In this document: in pieces, positions 19,502 to 28,152 of the stretch
How positions within the stretch are numbered: position 1 is the first letter of the stretch
How the letters are laid out: every line of letters begins with the position of its first letter
Notes under the pieces: model-generated
Databases searched by the model: none
Seen by the model: the letters and a program-made list of their open reading frames with translations, nothing else
Told to the model about the DNA's origin: nothing
Source: an uncultured Cyclobacteriaceae bacterium
Lineage (GTDB): Bacteria > Bacteroidota > Bacteroidia > Cytophagales > Cyclobacteriaceae
Direction of reading: 5' to 3'
NCBI GenBank assembly: GCA_947492745.1
Contig: CANLOE010000019.1
Location: forward strand, 1 to 64,000
Length of the DNA: 64,000 bases
Made by a program: the position numbers and the translations under genes

Positions 19502-20395
19502 ATGACCAAATATTTTTGTTTTTTTTGTATTGTTTTTTTTGGGTTTCAGTCTTTTTGCCAAACTGAGGTTATTCGTCTTCCTGTACAGTTCAGTCAATTC
19601 AGTGCTGATTGGAGTACCGTAAGTCCGGCAATGCTAGCCATAGGCTCCGATATAGAACTAAATGCATCCTCACAAGTTAATGTTGGGCCGTGGAGTAGTA
19701 TATATACCTACAATTTCAGCACTTACTTCAATTTGAACAAGGAAAAGGTCGGAGATGTTAAAAGACAGTTATTCGGGGCTTATTTTACCGGTGATAGGGA
19801 GGGTGAGTTATTACAACGTTATCGTGCCTATGCTAAATATGCCGTACAGTTGCCACTTAGCTATAGGACAATGTTGGCCATGGGAGCTTCGATAGGACTA
19901 ATGAATTTTACGGTGACGGCTACACCTATCAGTCCCGGCGGAGGAGCTACTACTTTCGATACGGATGTTGGTGTTTTGATTTATGGAGATGATTGGCACG
20001 CTGGATTATCCTTTCATCAGATTCCTGCGGGCAAGGTCAGGCCTATTGAAGAGACTGCGCGACTCGCCAGATATATAAATTATACCGCGTTGAGAAGTAT
20101 GGAGCTAAATGCTGAGGTAGAGCTAAAAGCATTTGCGCTATATCGATGGGTACCTGGATTTAGCGATGGATCAACTTTGGATTTGGACCTGGTCACTATA
20201 CTGAACAAAAAAGCCAGTGCGGGTCTTGGCTATAGACAGGCAAGAGGTTGGTCCTTTATGATAGGTCTAGAAGAGATTCCTATGAGTAAGGGTAATTTGA
20301 GGACCACTTTTGCCTATAATTTGACCGGAAGAGAGGGTATTATCAATACCAATACTCTTGAAGTTAACCTAAAATATTACCTTGCATCTCGTTGA
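19502..20395 (+). CDS. PorP/SprF family type IX secretion-associated outer-membrane protein
   Basis: 297 residues from the ATG at 19502. N-terminal signal peptide (MTKYFCFFCIVFFGFQSF, then CQ). The mature part has the PorP/SprF pattern: FSQFSADWSTVSPAMLAIGS near the N-terminus (the N-P-A-like segment), RYRAYAKYAVQLPLSYRTML, LAMGASIGLMNF, a loop rich in Gly/Pro, and C-terminal beta strands ending LEVNLKYYLASR. Family members sit in the outer membrane and are each needed for secretion or surface attachment of a partner CHU_C-tailed protein (SprF for SprB). A gene with just such a tail follows 118 bp downstream, supporting a dedicated pair. Confidence 0.85.
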   Translation: MTKYFCFFCIVFFGFQSFCQTEVIRLPVQFSQFSADWSTVSPAMLAIGSDIELNASSQVNVGPWSSIYTYNFSTYFNLNKEKVGDVKRQLFGAYFTGDREGELLQRYRAYAKYAVQLPLSYRTMLAMGASIGLMNFTVTATPISPGGGATTFDTDVGVLIYGDDWHAGLSFHQIPAGKVRPIEETARLARYINYTALRSMELNAEVELKAFALYRWVPGFSDGSTLDLDLVTILNKKASAGLGYRQARGWSFMIGLEEIPMSKGNLRTTFAYNLTGREGIINTNTLEVNLKYYLASR

Positions 20396-20513
20396 AAATA
20401 AGTCAGATGATGTTTTTTTTACATTTTTAAAAGAAAATTACTATAATTCTAGGGTTACTAATACGAGTTGATCGGGTATCTTTAAAAAACATGGATTATC
20501 ATACAAAGATTTA

Positions 20514-21902
20514 ATGCTGTCAAAAATAAACATAACGTATATACTTGCACTCATTCTCAGTATTGGTACTGTGCAGGCTCAATTTCCTTGGGAATTGGAA
20601 CCCTCAAGAGTTCGCCATGAGATTTTTATGGAAAGTATAGCAGATTTTAGAATAGGAGACCGGCCCCTGAAGAAAGGGGATGCTATAGGGGTTTTTTATT
20701 CTAGAGGGTTTTCTGTGTTCAACGGAGGATACGCTATTGTAGATGATCCCAACAAAAGCCTAATACTTCAGGCTCATGGCCACACCTTCGAAGGTCCCGA
20801 TGGCTTTATGGAGGGTGAAGCACTCATCTTTAAAGTGTGGTTAAAGGAAGAAAATTGTATTATTGATGATATCAGCATTGAGACGAAGGGGGGAAGTAAT
20901 GCCTTTTTCTTTACCCCGCGTAGCAGAAGCGAACTTAGCTTGTTGACAGGCGAAAAATCAAGTGTAGAATACCCATCTACAAATTACTGTAGTACGGATG
21001 CTGTTGTAAAACCTATAAAAAGTACCTCGGTGAAAACCATTAGGTATGAGGTAACCAGCGGAGTGGGCTTGAGTTTGAATGAGGCTACTGGAGATATTGA
21101 TTTGTCGAAAAGTGCCCTTGGGACTTATGAGGTGTCTTTTATTACCGAAAAGTGCCTTAAGAAAGAAAGTTTTGCCATAACCATCGACCCTGTTCCTGAA
21201 AGGAGTTTGCCTAAGGAAGTTATCGTATGTAAAGAAGAAGCTTCGATTACCCTACAAGCAGCCAAAGGAAATGAATCCTATTTGTGGTCAACAGGTGAAA
21301 CAACGAATAGTATAAATGTCAAAGATACAGGGGTTTATAGAGTTAAGATAAAAAATGCATCGGGTTGTCAGATTATGGATTCTACCAAGGTTTCCTTGAC
21401 CCCACATTTGATAGATAGAGAGAACCTTATAATTTCTATGAAAGATGTCACCTGTACAGAAAAAGGAGAGGTCTTTCTTGAGAAAAATTTCAATCCCACC
21501 GAAAAGGATGTATTCACTTTTACACTATCAAACTTATTCACTGGGATGACATACTCTGCAAAGGATAGCCGTTTCAAAGGATTAGATGAGGGATTGTACG
21601 TTTTGAAATCCACGAATGACCAAGGTTGTGAAGTGGTTTTCAATGAAGAGATTCTTATCGGAAATAATAATGATTGTAAATATCCTGTAATCACTCCAAA
21701 TGGTGATGGCATTAGTGACCAATATTTCATAGAGAAAAGAGGACAGGTTGAAATTTTCACTCGCTACGGAAAATTGATCAAAAAACTGAACATCCCTGCA
21801 GTATGGGATGGAACAGATGCACATGGTAATATCCTTCCTATGGGGAGCTATATATTAATTATTAATGAACAAGAGGAACAGCCCATTACACTCGTTCGTT
21901 AA
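20514..21902 (+). CDS. T9SS cargo protein with type-B (gliding-motility-associated) C-terminal domain
   Basis: 462 residues. Signal peptide to about residue 22 (LILSIGTVQA-Q). Next comes a Bacteroidota surface domain with KKGDAIGVFYSRGFSVFNGG, then Ig-like modules (SYLWSTGETTNSINVKDTGV), then a SprB-like segment (VTCTEKGEVFLEKN). The last 75 residues are the CHU_C/type-B sorting domain: YPVITPNGDGISDQYFI, EIFTRYGKLIKKL, WDGTDAHGNILPMGSYIL and terminal PITLVR. The protein should be exported by T9SS and attached to, or released from, the surface. It is adjacent to its probable partner, the PorP/SprF-like gene. Function beyond secretion unknown. Confidence 0.85.
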   Translation: MLSKINITYILALILSIGTVQAQFPWELEPSRVRHEIFMESIADFRIGDRPLKKGDAIGVFYSRGFSVFNGGYAIVDDPNKSLILQAHGHTFEGPDGFMEGEALIFKVWLKEENCIIDDISIETKGGSNAFFFTPRSRSELSLLTGEKSSVEYPSTNYCSTDAVVKPIKSTSVKTIRYEVTSGVGLSLNEATGDIDLSKSALGTYEVSFITEKCLKKESFAITIDPVPERSLPKEVIVCKEEASITLQAAKGNESYLWSTGETTNSINVKDTGVYRVKIKNASGCQIMDSTKVSLTPHLIDRENLIISMKDVTCTEKGEVFLEKNFNPTEKDVFTFTLSNLFTGMTYSAKDSRFKGLDEGLYVLKSTNDQGCEVVFNEEILIGNNNDCKYPVITPNGDGISDQYFIEKRGQVEIFTRYGKLIKKLNIPAVWDGTDAHGNILPMGSYILIINEQEEQPITLVR

Positions 21903-22162
21903 CTATCTTTTTTGTCGCATATCGAGACTACTTTCCTGCTTTGGGAATGTAGTGATAGGATAAGCTATTTTTTCAAGAGAGATAATAATACATTCTTCGT
22001 CATATATGGCAACTTAACGACAATTTCTATAACTTGAAGGCTAATTATACTACTGGTCTGACAATTCTGTGTTATAATTGTTCAAACTTATGCCAAATAG
22101 ATTCAACTGTCACGGCTACAGTTATGAAATCTTGTCATTTTTTTTTAAAACTTTAGACAATC

Positions 22163-25100
22163 ATGAAGTTAGCTACTTTAAGTTTAATAATTACTGCATT
22201 ATTTTTCTCCGTTTTTGAGTTGCAAGCTCAGCCTTTTTCCACTCCTGGTAAGCAAGTGGCCGTAAAAATTCAGGATAACACTTCAGGATATGGATTTTAC
22301 GAATACCTGCCACAAGATTTTAGTATGACTTCAGGGAAAAAATTTCCTGTAGTAATATTTTATCATGGTATAGGTGAAAAGGGGAATGGAAATCAGGATC
22401 TTCCAAGAGTCTTGAAAAATGGACCTCCAAAACTCATTGAGAGAAAAGGGAAGCATTTCCCTGCCATTGTAATATCGCCTCAAAGTAGATTTGGCTGGTT
22501 TGGTTCAGGAGATTTCGAACGTCAACTGAACTTTTTGATAGATAATGGATATCCTGTTGATACTGATAGGGTATATGTTACCGGATTAAGTGCCGGAGGA
22601 GGGGGGACATGGAAGTCTCTCGAAGGTGCAGGAGACAGAATAGCCGCAGTAGTACCTGTCTGTGGAGCCAATCGACTTGCAGCCGCTGTAGCAGGAGGGC
22701 TTCTAGGGAAAAAAGTATGGGCGTTTCATAATTTTTTCGATGGGGCTGTCTCCAGAGCCACTAGCGATGCCAATGTTAACTCAATCGTTAATGATGGGTC
22801 TTCGGTAATGGATAAGTATCCCTTTGGTCCAGGTAAGACACATGCCGATGATAACTATACACTCCATTATACCAATGGGGCATGGAAAGCTATAAAAGGT
22901 GTAGTCGCCCCTCAGAAAGATATGGGCTATACCATTTTCAATCGGAGAGGTCACAATGCGTGGACTGCTACCTACGATAGTCAGGAAATGTGGGATTGGC
23001 TTTTTGCCCAATCTTTAGCTACCAGTAGTACACCTGCGCTTACTGCGAATGCAGGTTCCGACAAAAGGGTTCAAAAATCCACTACTTCAGTCACCTTTAC
23101 AGGAGGAGCCAATCAAAGCGTGACCTCATATAAATGGAGGAAAATATCAGGGCCCAACACCATTACCATAGAAAATGCCAATACTGGGAATCTGAAATTG
23201 AGTGCTTATGGTGTTGGTGTCTATACCTTCGAATTAGAAGTAACAAATGCTAGTGGCGCAAAGGCCAAGGACACTGTTGTACTCACGGTTAGGGCCGACC
23301 TTACCGTCGATGCCGGCACTGATAAAAGTATAGATACAGATGTCAACTCACTGATAATTACAGCAACTACCAATCGTCCTGCGACCAGGTACAACTGGGT
23401 AAAGCTTGGAGGTCCTACCATTACACTAAGAGGAACAAGTACCACTAGGGCGACATTGAGCGATTTTGTGGAAGGTACCTATATTATAAGGATTACAGCC
23501 TTCGATGAAGATGGAAATAGAGCTGTCGATGATGTAAGGATAGAAGTTGCCAAAGCATTTACACCACTTCCACCACTGACGGTAAATGTCGGAAATGATA
23601 GGGTTATACTTTCTACCGTTCCTGAACTGACGCTTACGGCCAGCCCCAGTCGCACAGTCACCTCCTATCAATGGATAAAGAAAAGCGGTCCACTGGTAAG
23701 GCTACAAGGTGCTAATACGGCTAACCTCAAATTGAAAGATTATGTCGTAGGAACTTTTATTTTCAAGGTTACAGTCACTGCAAGTGATGGCGCGGCCTCT
23801 TTTGATGAGGTCAGAGTAACGGTCAACGCACCTCCTCTACCTACGCTTACGGTAAATGCAGGTTCGGATGAAAGTATACTGGATAGTCAGGGGTCTCTCA
23901 CTTTATCGGCGACTCCCAGCCGTGCTGTAAGCTCATACCAATGGACCAAAATAAGTGGACCGGCCATAACCCAAAGAAACGCTACTACAAAAAATCTATT
24001 ATTAAGTAATTTCAATGTAGGAAATTATGATTTTGAAATCCTTGTAACAGATGCCCGAGGTAATACGGCCAAAGATAGGGTGAAAGTAAGCGTTTCCGCT
24101 TCATTGCCTACTTTGACGGTCGGTATAGGTCCCGACAAAGAAGTACTGACTACGGAGGTCTCATTGACATTGACCGCCAGTCCGAACAGAGCTGTTACAG
24201 CTTATCGGTGGACGAAGATAAATGGTCCGAGTATTACACTTACTGGTTTGAATAGTGCGGATTTACTATTGAAAGACTTTGTTGTAGGAACCTACAACTT
24301 CAAGGTGGTTGTTACAGATGCCAGTGGGGATACTGCCGAAGATTTTATTCGTGTGGTCGCCAAGGCACCACTTCCTGTTCTCAGTGTCAGTGCTGGTCCT
24401 GATAAAGCCATTTCTACGACGATGACATTCTTGGAAATCAGAGCTTCTGCCAATAGAAGGGTGAACTCCTATACATGGACAAAAGAAAGTGGCCCCACGG
24501 TGAATATGCAAGGACAAACAGCGGCTACGTTAAAGCTCAGTAGTTTTTCTGTGGGTACTTATAACTTTAAGATAAAAGTAACATCAACTAACGGCCAGAG
24601 TGCCGAAGATTTTGTTAAAGTAACGGTTACGGCTCCTTTACCCCCACTTAGCGTAACAGCTGACAATAAAACCGTGGATGTTAAAGTAGGGACCGTTACG
24701 ATTACGGCTACAACGAACCGGACTGTTAACAACTACGAGTGGATCAAGCTGAGAGGACCGGCAGTAACAGCGACGGGGATGAACACTAGAAGTCTGGTAT
24801 TGCAGGATCTTAAAATCGGAACCTATGAGTACAGAGTCAAAGTAAAGGATGCCAGTAATAGGACCGCTATAAAGGATGTCGTTATACGGGTCATATCAGA
24901 CGACATTCCTCCTTTAGTATACGCAGGTGCCGATAGAGCCATAACAAGGGTAGTAAGATCATTAGAACTAAAGGCTATGGGCAATCGCTCTGTTATCAGC
25001 TATGAATGGAAAAAAGTAAGTGGACCTGCCGTAACTATGGGCAATAGTAATCAACAGATATTGCAGCTCAGTGATTTCTTGGTAGGTAGCTATACCTTCC

Positions 25101-26266
25101 AAGTGACCGTAGCCAATAGTATCGGTCAGACGGCCACAGATAAGGTCAAGGTAATGGTCACCACTACTGATATTGACCCGGAAGCAGTTGTAAAAATCAA
25201 TGAAAATAAAGGGAACACAGGAAGTTTCGTTCTCGACGGTATAGGAAGTAATGACTCCGACGGTGAGATACTGAAATACGAATGGAGCATTTCAGAGTCA
25301 GGGGCTGCCGATGAGTCTCTTTCAAAGCAAATACTTATCAATTTTTCGGACAAGGTAAGCCCTGCTGCTTGGCCGTGGAACAATACCAGTGGTAGTGTAG
25401 TACCGGGTGTCAGGCTGGAAAAAGCTATTGACTCAAAAGGTTTCGAGACAGATATCCAACTGACATTTTTGAATGCTTGGGGAGGGAGTAAGCCGGGAGG
25501 AGTTGTTTCCGGTAATGAATCAGGACCTGCGCCCGATGATGTGATGAATACCTTCTACTGGTTTGAAAGAGGACAAGAGAGAAGGTTTATGATCAGTGGA
25601 TTAGTCCCTGGAAACGTTTACGATTTCGAATTTATCGGAAGCAGGGATGCTCTAAATGGAGATAAGGAAACGGTTTATGCTTCTCAGGGCCAATCGGCAG
25701 CATTGGATGCATTGAATAATGCGAATAAAACGGTGTCACTCGTTGATTTGATTGCGGATGTAAATGGTGAAATAGAGGTCGTTGTGAGTAACGGTACAAA
25801 TGCAGAATATGCCTACTTAAATGCCATGATCATATCCACTAAAGGGTTTTTGATAGATAATAATAATGCTTCAATGGCCACATTGAGTAACCTGGAACCT
25901 GGAAGCTATGAAGTTACCCTCACTGTCACCGACAATGATGGAAACACGGGAATGGAAACGGTGACTTTGGAAGTCCCGGTACCCCCTCTACCACTGGCAG
26001 GAAAGCAGGGTGTTGGTGAACTCAGTCTAGACGAGTCTTTGGATGGAGTACTTATGTATCCTAACCCCTCACGGGGAATCGTCAATCTGGAATCAGGTCA
26101 AGATCGGCTCAAAGTAATGATTATGGATGCTTCGGGAAAGACAATAAAAGAATTTGATTTCAATAATTTCATCAGCGTTGATTTGACGGGCAATCGTCCG
26201 GGCTTGTACCTGATCAAGATTTATAGTGATGTCGCAACAAGGACGATGAAGTTAATGCTCCATTGA
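22163..26266 (+). CDS. Secreted esterase with 8 REJ/PKD-like repeats, split PKD domain and type-A T9SS tail
   Basis: 1367 residues. Signal peptide MKLATLSLIITALFFSVFEL then QAQ. Residues 25-290 form an alpha/beta-hydrolase of the PHB depolymerase/LpqC-like carboxylesterase group: oxyanion side FYHGIGEKG, nucleophile GLSAGGG (Ser143), catalytic His likely in RRGHNAW (His264). Eight repeats of about 82-85 residues follow (about 294-1000), each with YxWxKxSGP and V-GTY-F. Residues from about 1030 hold a PKD domain opened by a roughly 200-residue insertion (NFSDKVSPAAWPWNNTSG; FYWFERGQERRFMISGL). The C-terminus is a type-A sorting domain (MYPNPSRGIVNLES; MKLMLH). Probably a cell-surface or extracellular esterase acting on a polymer. 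A paralogue is at 28153. Confidence 0.88.
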   Translation: MKLATLSLIITALFFSVFELQAQPFSTPGKQVAVKIQDNTSGYGFYEYLPQDFSMTSGKKFPVVIFYHGIGEKGNGNQDLPRVLKNGPPKLIERKGKHFPAIVISPQSRFGWFGSGDFERQLNFLIDNGYPVDTDRVYVTGLSAGGGGTWKSLEGAGDRIAAVVPVCGANRLAAAVAGGLLGKKVWAFHNFFDGAVSRATSDANVNSIVNDGSSVMDKYPFGPGKTHADDNYTLHYTNGAWKAIKGVVAPQKDMGYTIFNRRGHNAWTATYDSQEMWDWLFAQSLATSSTPALTANAGSDKRVQKSTTSVTFTGGANQSVTSYKWRKISGPNTITIENANTGNLKLSAYGVGVYTFELEVTNASGAKAKDTVVLTVRADLTVDAGTDKSIDTDVNSLIITATTNRPATRYNWVKLGGPTITLRGTSTTRATLSDFVEGTYIIRITAFDEDGNRAVDDVRIEVAKAFTPLPPLTVNVGNDRVILSTVPELTLTASPSRTVTSYQWIKKSGPLVRLQGANTANLKLKDYVVGTFIFKVTVTASDGAASFDEVRVTVNAPPLPTLTVNAGSDESILDSQGSLTLSATPSRAVSSYQWTKISGPAITQRNATTKNLLLSNFNVGNYDFEILVTDARGNTAKDRVKVSVSASLPTLTVGIGPDKEVLTTEVSLTLTASPNRAVTAYRWTKINGPSITLTGLNSADLLLKDFVVGTYNFKVVVTDASGDTAEDFIRVVAKAPLPVLSVSAGPDKAISTTMTFLEIRASANRRVNSYTWTKESGPTVNMQGQTAATLKLSSFSVGTYNFKIKVTSTNGQSAEDFVKVTVTAPLPPLSVTADNKTVDVKVGTVTITATTNRTVNNYEWIKLRGPAVTATGMNTRSLVLQDLKIGTYEYRVKVKDASNRTAIKDVVIRVISDDIPPLVYAGADRAITRVVRSLELKAMGNRSVISYEWKKVSGPAVTMGNSNQQILQLSDFLVGSYTFQVTVANSIGQTATDKVKVMVTTTDIDPEAVVKINENKGNTGSFVLDGIGSNDSDGEILKYEWSISESGAADESLSKQILINFSDKVSPAAWPWNNTSGSVVPGVRLEKAIDSKGFETDIQLTFLNAWGGSKPGGVVSGNESGPAPDDVMNTFYWFERGQERRFMISGLVPGNVYDFEFIGSRDALNGDKETVYASQGQSAALDALNNANKTVSLVDLIADVNGEIEVVVSNGTNAEYAYLNAMIISTKGFLIDNNNASMATLSNLEPGSYEVTLTVTDNDGNTGMETVTLEVPVPPLPLAGKQGVGELSLDESLDGVLMYPNPSRGIVNLESGQDRLKVMIMDASGKTIKEFDFNNFISVDLTGNRPGLYLIKIYSDVATRTMKLMLH

Positions 26267-26297
26267 GTGGAATCATCATAGATTAAATTTTTCTACC

Positions 26298-26340
26298 AAA
26301 AAGGCTGCCCCAATTTTAAATTAATAGGCGCAGCCTTTTT
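26298..26340 (+). terminator. Rho-independent terminator of the first esterase gene
   Basis: AAAAAGGCTGC pairs with GCAGCCTTTTT around a 21-base loop, 31 bp after the stop codon. The 3' arm ends in five T residues. Confidence 0.75.
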
Positions 26341-26350
26341 GATGAACTTT

Positions 26351-26513
26351 AAACAGGATTATACTATATAGCTTTATGGCGAGAACTTAAACGATATAAA
26401 TCAGATTTTTTAGATTCGGCGTAGCACCACTACGGTTAATTCAAGAAACACATTCATTTTGCTGATTTGCTTTATTTAAGGTAGTATTGATTTTTCAATG
26501 CATAATATGGGTT
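26351..26513. repeat. Degenerate family B/C hairpin element
   Basis: Begins AAACAGGATTATAC and ends GCATAATATGGGTT. Hairpin CGTAGC-ACC-ACTACG has one lost pair. Order of segments (ATAAATCAG, then GATTCGGCGTAGC, then ATTTTTCAATGCAT) follows family B. A family A element sits directly against its right end. Confidence 0.55.
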
Positions 26514-26516
26514 TTA

Positions 26517-26675
26517 TACAAACTTAGCTTTCAAATATCGCCTATCTTCCTGTTCATTTTGCTTCACTCTGCGTTGACAATCCTCGGGATAGCGCTGCTA
26601 TTCCTGCGGTTCTCGCCTTGATTGAAACAAAATGACCCGCGGAATCTTATACGACATTTAAAACCTAAATTTGTA
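26517..26675 (-). mobile_element. Family A MITE
   Basis: 159 bp in reverse orientation, starting TACAAACTTAGCTTTCAAAT and ending ACCTAAATTTGTA. TTA flanks it at 26514-26516 and 26676-26678, a 3-bp target duplication. Non-coding. Between it and the transposase remnant, 26679-26898 has nothing recognisable. Confidence 0.8.
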
Positions 26676-26910
26676 TTAATCCAGAGTCGCTATTAGACCC
26701 TCCATTATAGGCCATCGCTGAGCAATATCAACGAGCATCTCAACAGTACAATAGACCCCTTCACCTGAGGGATTGGTCTTATTACATTTCATACATCGAT
26801 ACTAACATCCTGACAGCAATGTACCCGGAAGGTAATTTAACGGAAATCCAATCAACCTACAAATACAACCTCTCTTAAGTCAACGGCAGTAAAGGACTAA
26901 TGCATGATCC

Positions 26911-27486
26911 AGGTTAAAGCTCATCCCGTACAGAGTAGCAAAGTTCACGTAATCGAACCGGACACCTTTTTAGCATTTCCTTTGCGGTCATGGGTTTCGT
27001 CCGGTGCGTCCATTCTTGGGGGATACCGCACTTTTTGCGCTTGACATGGTCTTTTCCCATTTCCAGGGCATTAACAAACGCATATCAATGGAGACAGATT
27101 GCTTTCCCTTGCTCCATCCGAAGGCTACCATCACCTGACCGTCGTCCGTTTTCCCAAACAGCCCAGGTATTGTTTGGCTGCCCCTACGGACATCTCCCCC
27201 CTTTTTTGACCCCTGCCCCATCGATCAACAGGGCCGTCCGATTGAGGTACAGGCTCTCATTGCCGGATGATGGGCAGTATTCCCCTAAAAGTTCGGAGGA
27301 AGCGGAGACTATCCGGTCGAAAAGGACCCTGTGACCCCATTTCTCGGAGTTGGTGAACGGACTCAGTGCCTGATTGCTCAATAGGGAAAGTTCATCGGCC
27401 ATCTGTTGGCAGGTCGCCTTCTTCTTTTCCAGCTTGAAGAGCAAATGGAGATAGTCTTTGGCATGCCTTTGGTAGCTGAAATACAT
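26911..27486 (-). pseudogene. Decayed IS4/IS701-like transposase, N-terminal half
   Basis: At least two frameshifts. The start is near the ATG at 27486 (MYFSYQRHAKDYLHLLFKLE). The frame runs to TALLIDGAGVKKGG, the first catalytic Asp region of IS4-type DDE transposases, then shifts at a G-run near 27195 to QTIPGLFGKTDDGQVMVAF and SVSIDMRLLMPWKWEK, then shifts again near 27060 to KCGIPQEWTHRTKPMTAKEM. The rest of the protein, including later catalytic residues, is missing. The remnant abuts a family B-like end (GCATGATCCAGGTT, 26901-26914), so its 3' side was probably lost by rearrangement. Confidence 0.75.
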
Positions 27487-28152
27487 CGACCTGAACAGGT
27501 CCGAAATAGAACCGAAGCCCGAATCAAGTGAGCCTTTCAGTTGATGAGCGAAACCTTCACTCTTGAAAATATTTTTTCGGCGGATATTGACTTATTATGC
27601 CCGCTTTCGTTATCTTGTGATACTTGTGTTTATAAGTTTGAAAACAAGGCGCATAGACTCATGAGCAAATTTTTTACCCCATTTTTTATGTGTCGAAAAA
27701 GTCGGATTAAAATGGATAGTTGACTGTAAAAAGAAGAGTCAATCATAATGTCTTTTCAAAAGACCTTGTTCCTGATTTTTTTGTTAAAATAATTTCTCGG
27801 ATTATAGGGGGGGCAATTCAAATTGAGGTTATTACATAAGATTTCTCGATGTATGTACAGTAAGGTAAATCCGATGTGAAAGTAAAATCAAGAGCTGTCT
27901 TATTTTTCATTTCCAATCATTTATTCAATCCTATGGTTCGTGAAGATTGTTGTGTATTTTTGTATTCAGTTAGTAGCTCTGATAGACTTGTTCGGCAATT
28001 TTTTGTCACTTATCGATAATATGGGTGATAGAAAGATCTGTATATAGCAAGTATGATAATTAATTGTTAAAATCATATTATGCCCCACAACATTGCAAAC
28101 AGCGAGTGTAGGAACATGGATTTCCTTCAATTTTCTAAAAAATTTGATGATT
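27487..28152. other. Intergenic remnant upstream of the second esterase
   Basis: No gene. The segment 27840-27900 (TCTCGATGTATG, ATGTGAAAGTAAAAT, AGAGCTGTC) resembles the right part of the family D copy at 45770-45842 and may be another decayed copy. A 60-codon frame at 27541-27723 is not credible. Confidence 0.4.

Noticed and set aside
27541-27723. 60-codon frame next to the transposase remnant
   Set aside because: Low-complexity, cysteine- and phenylalanine-rich translation with no support.
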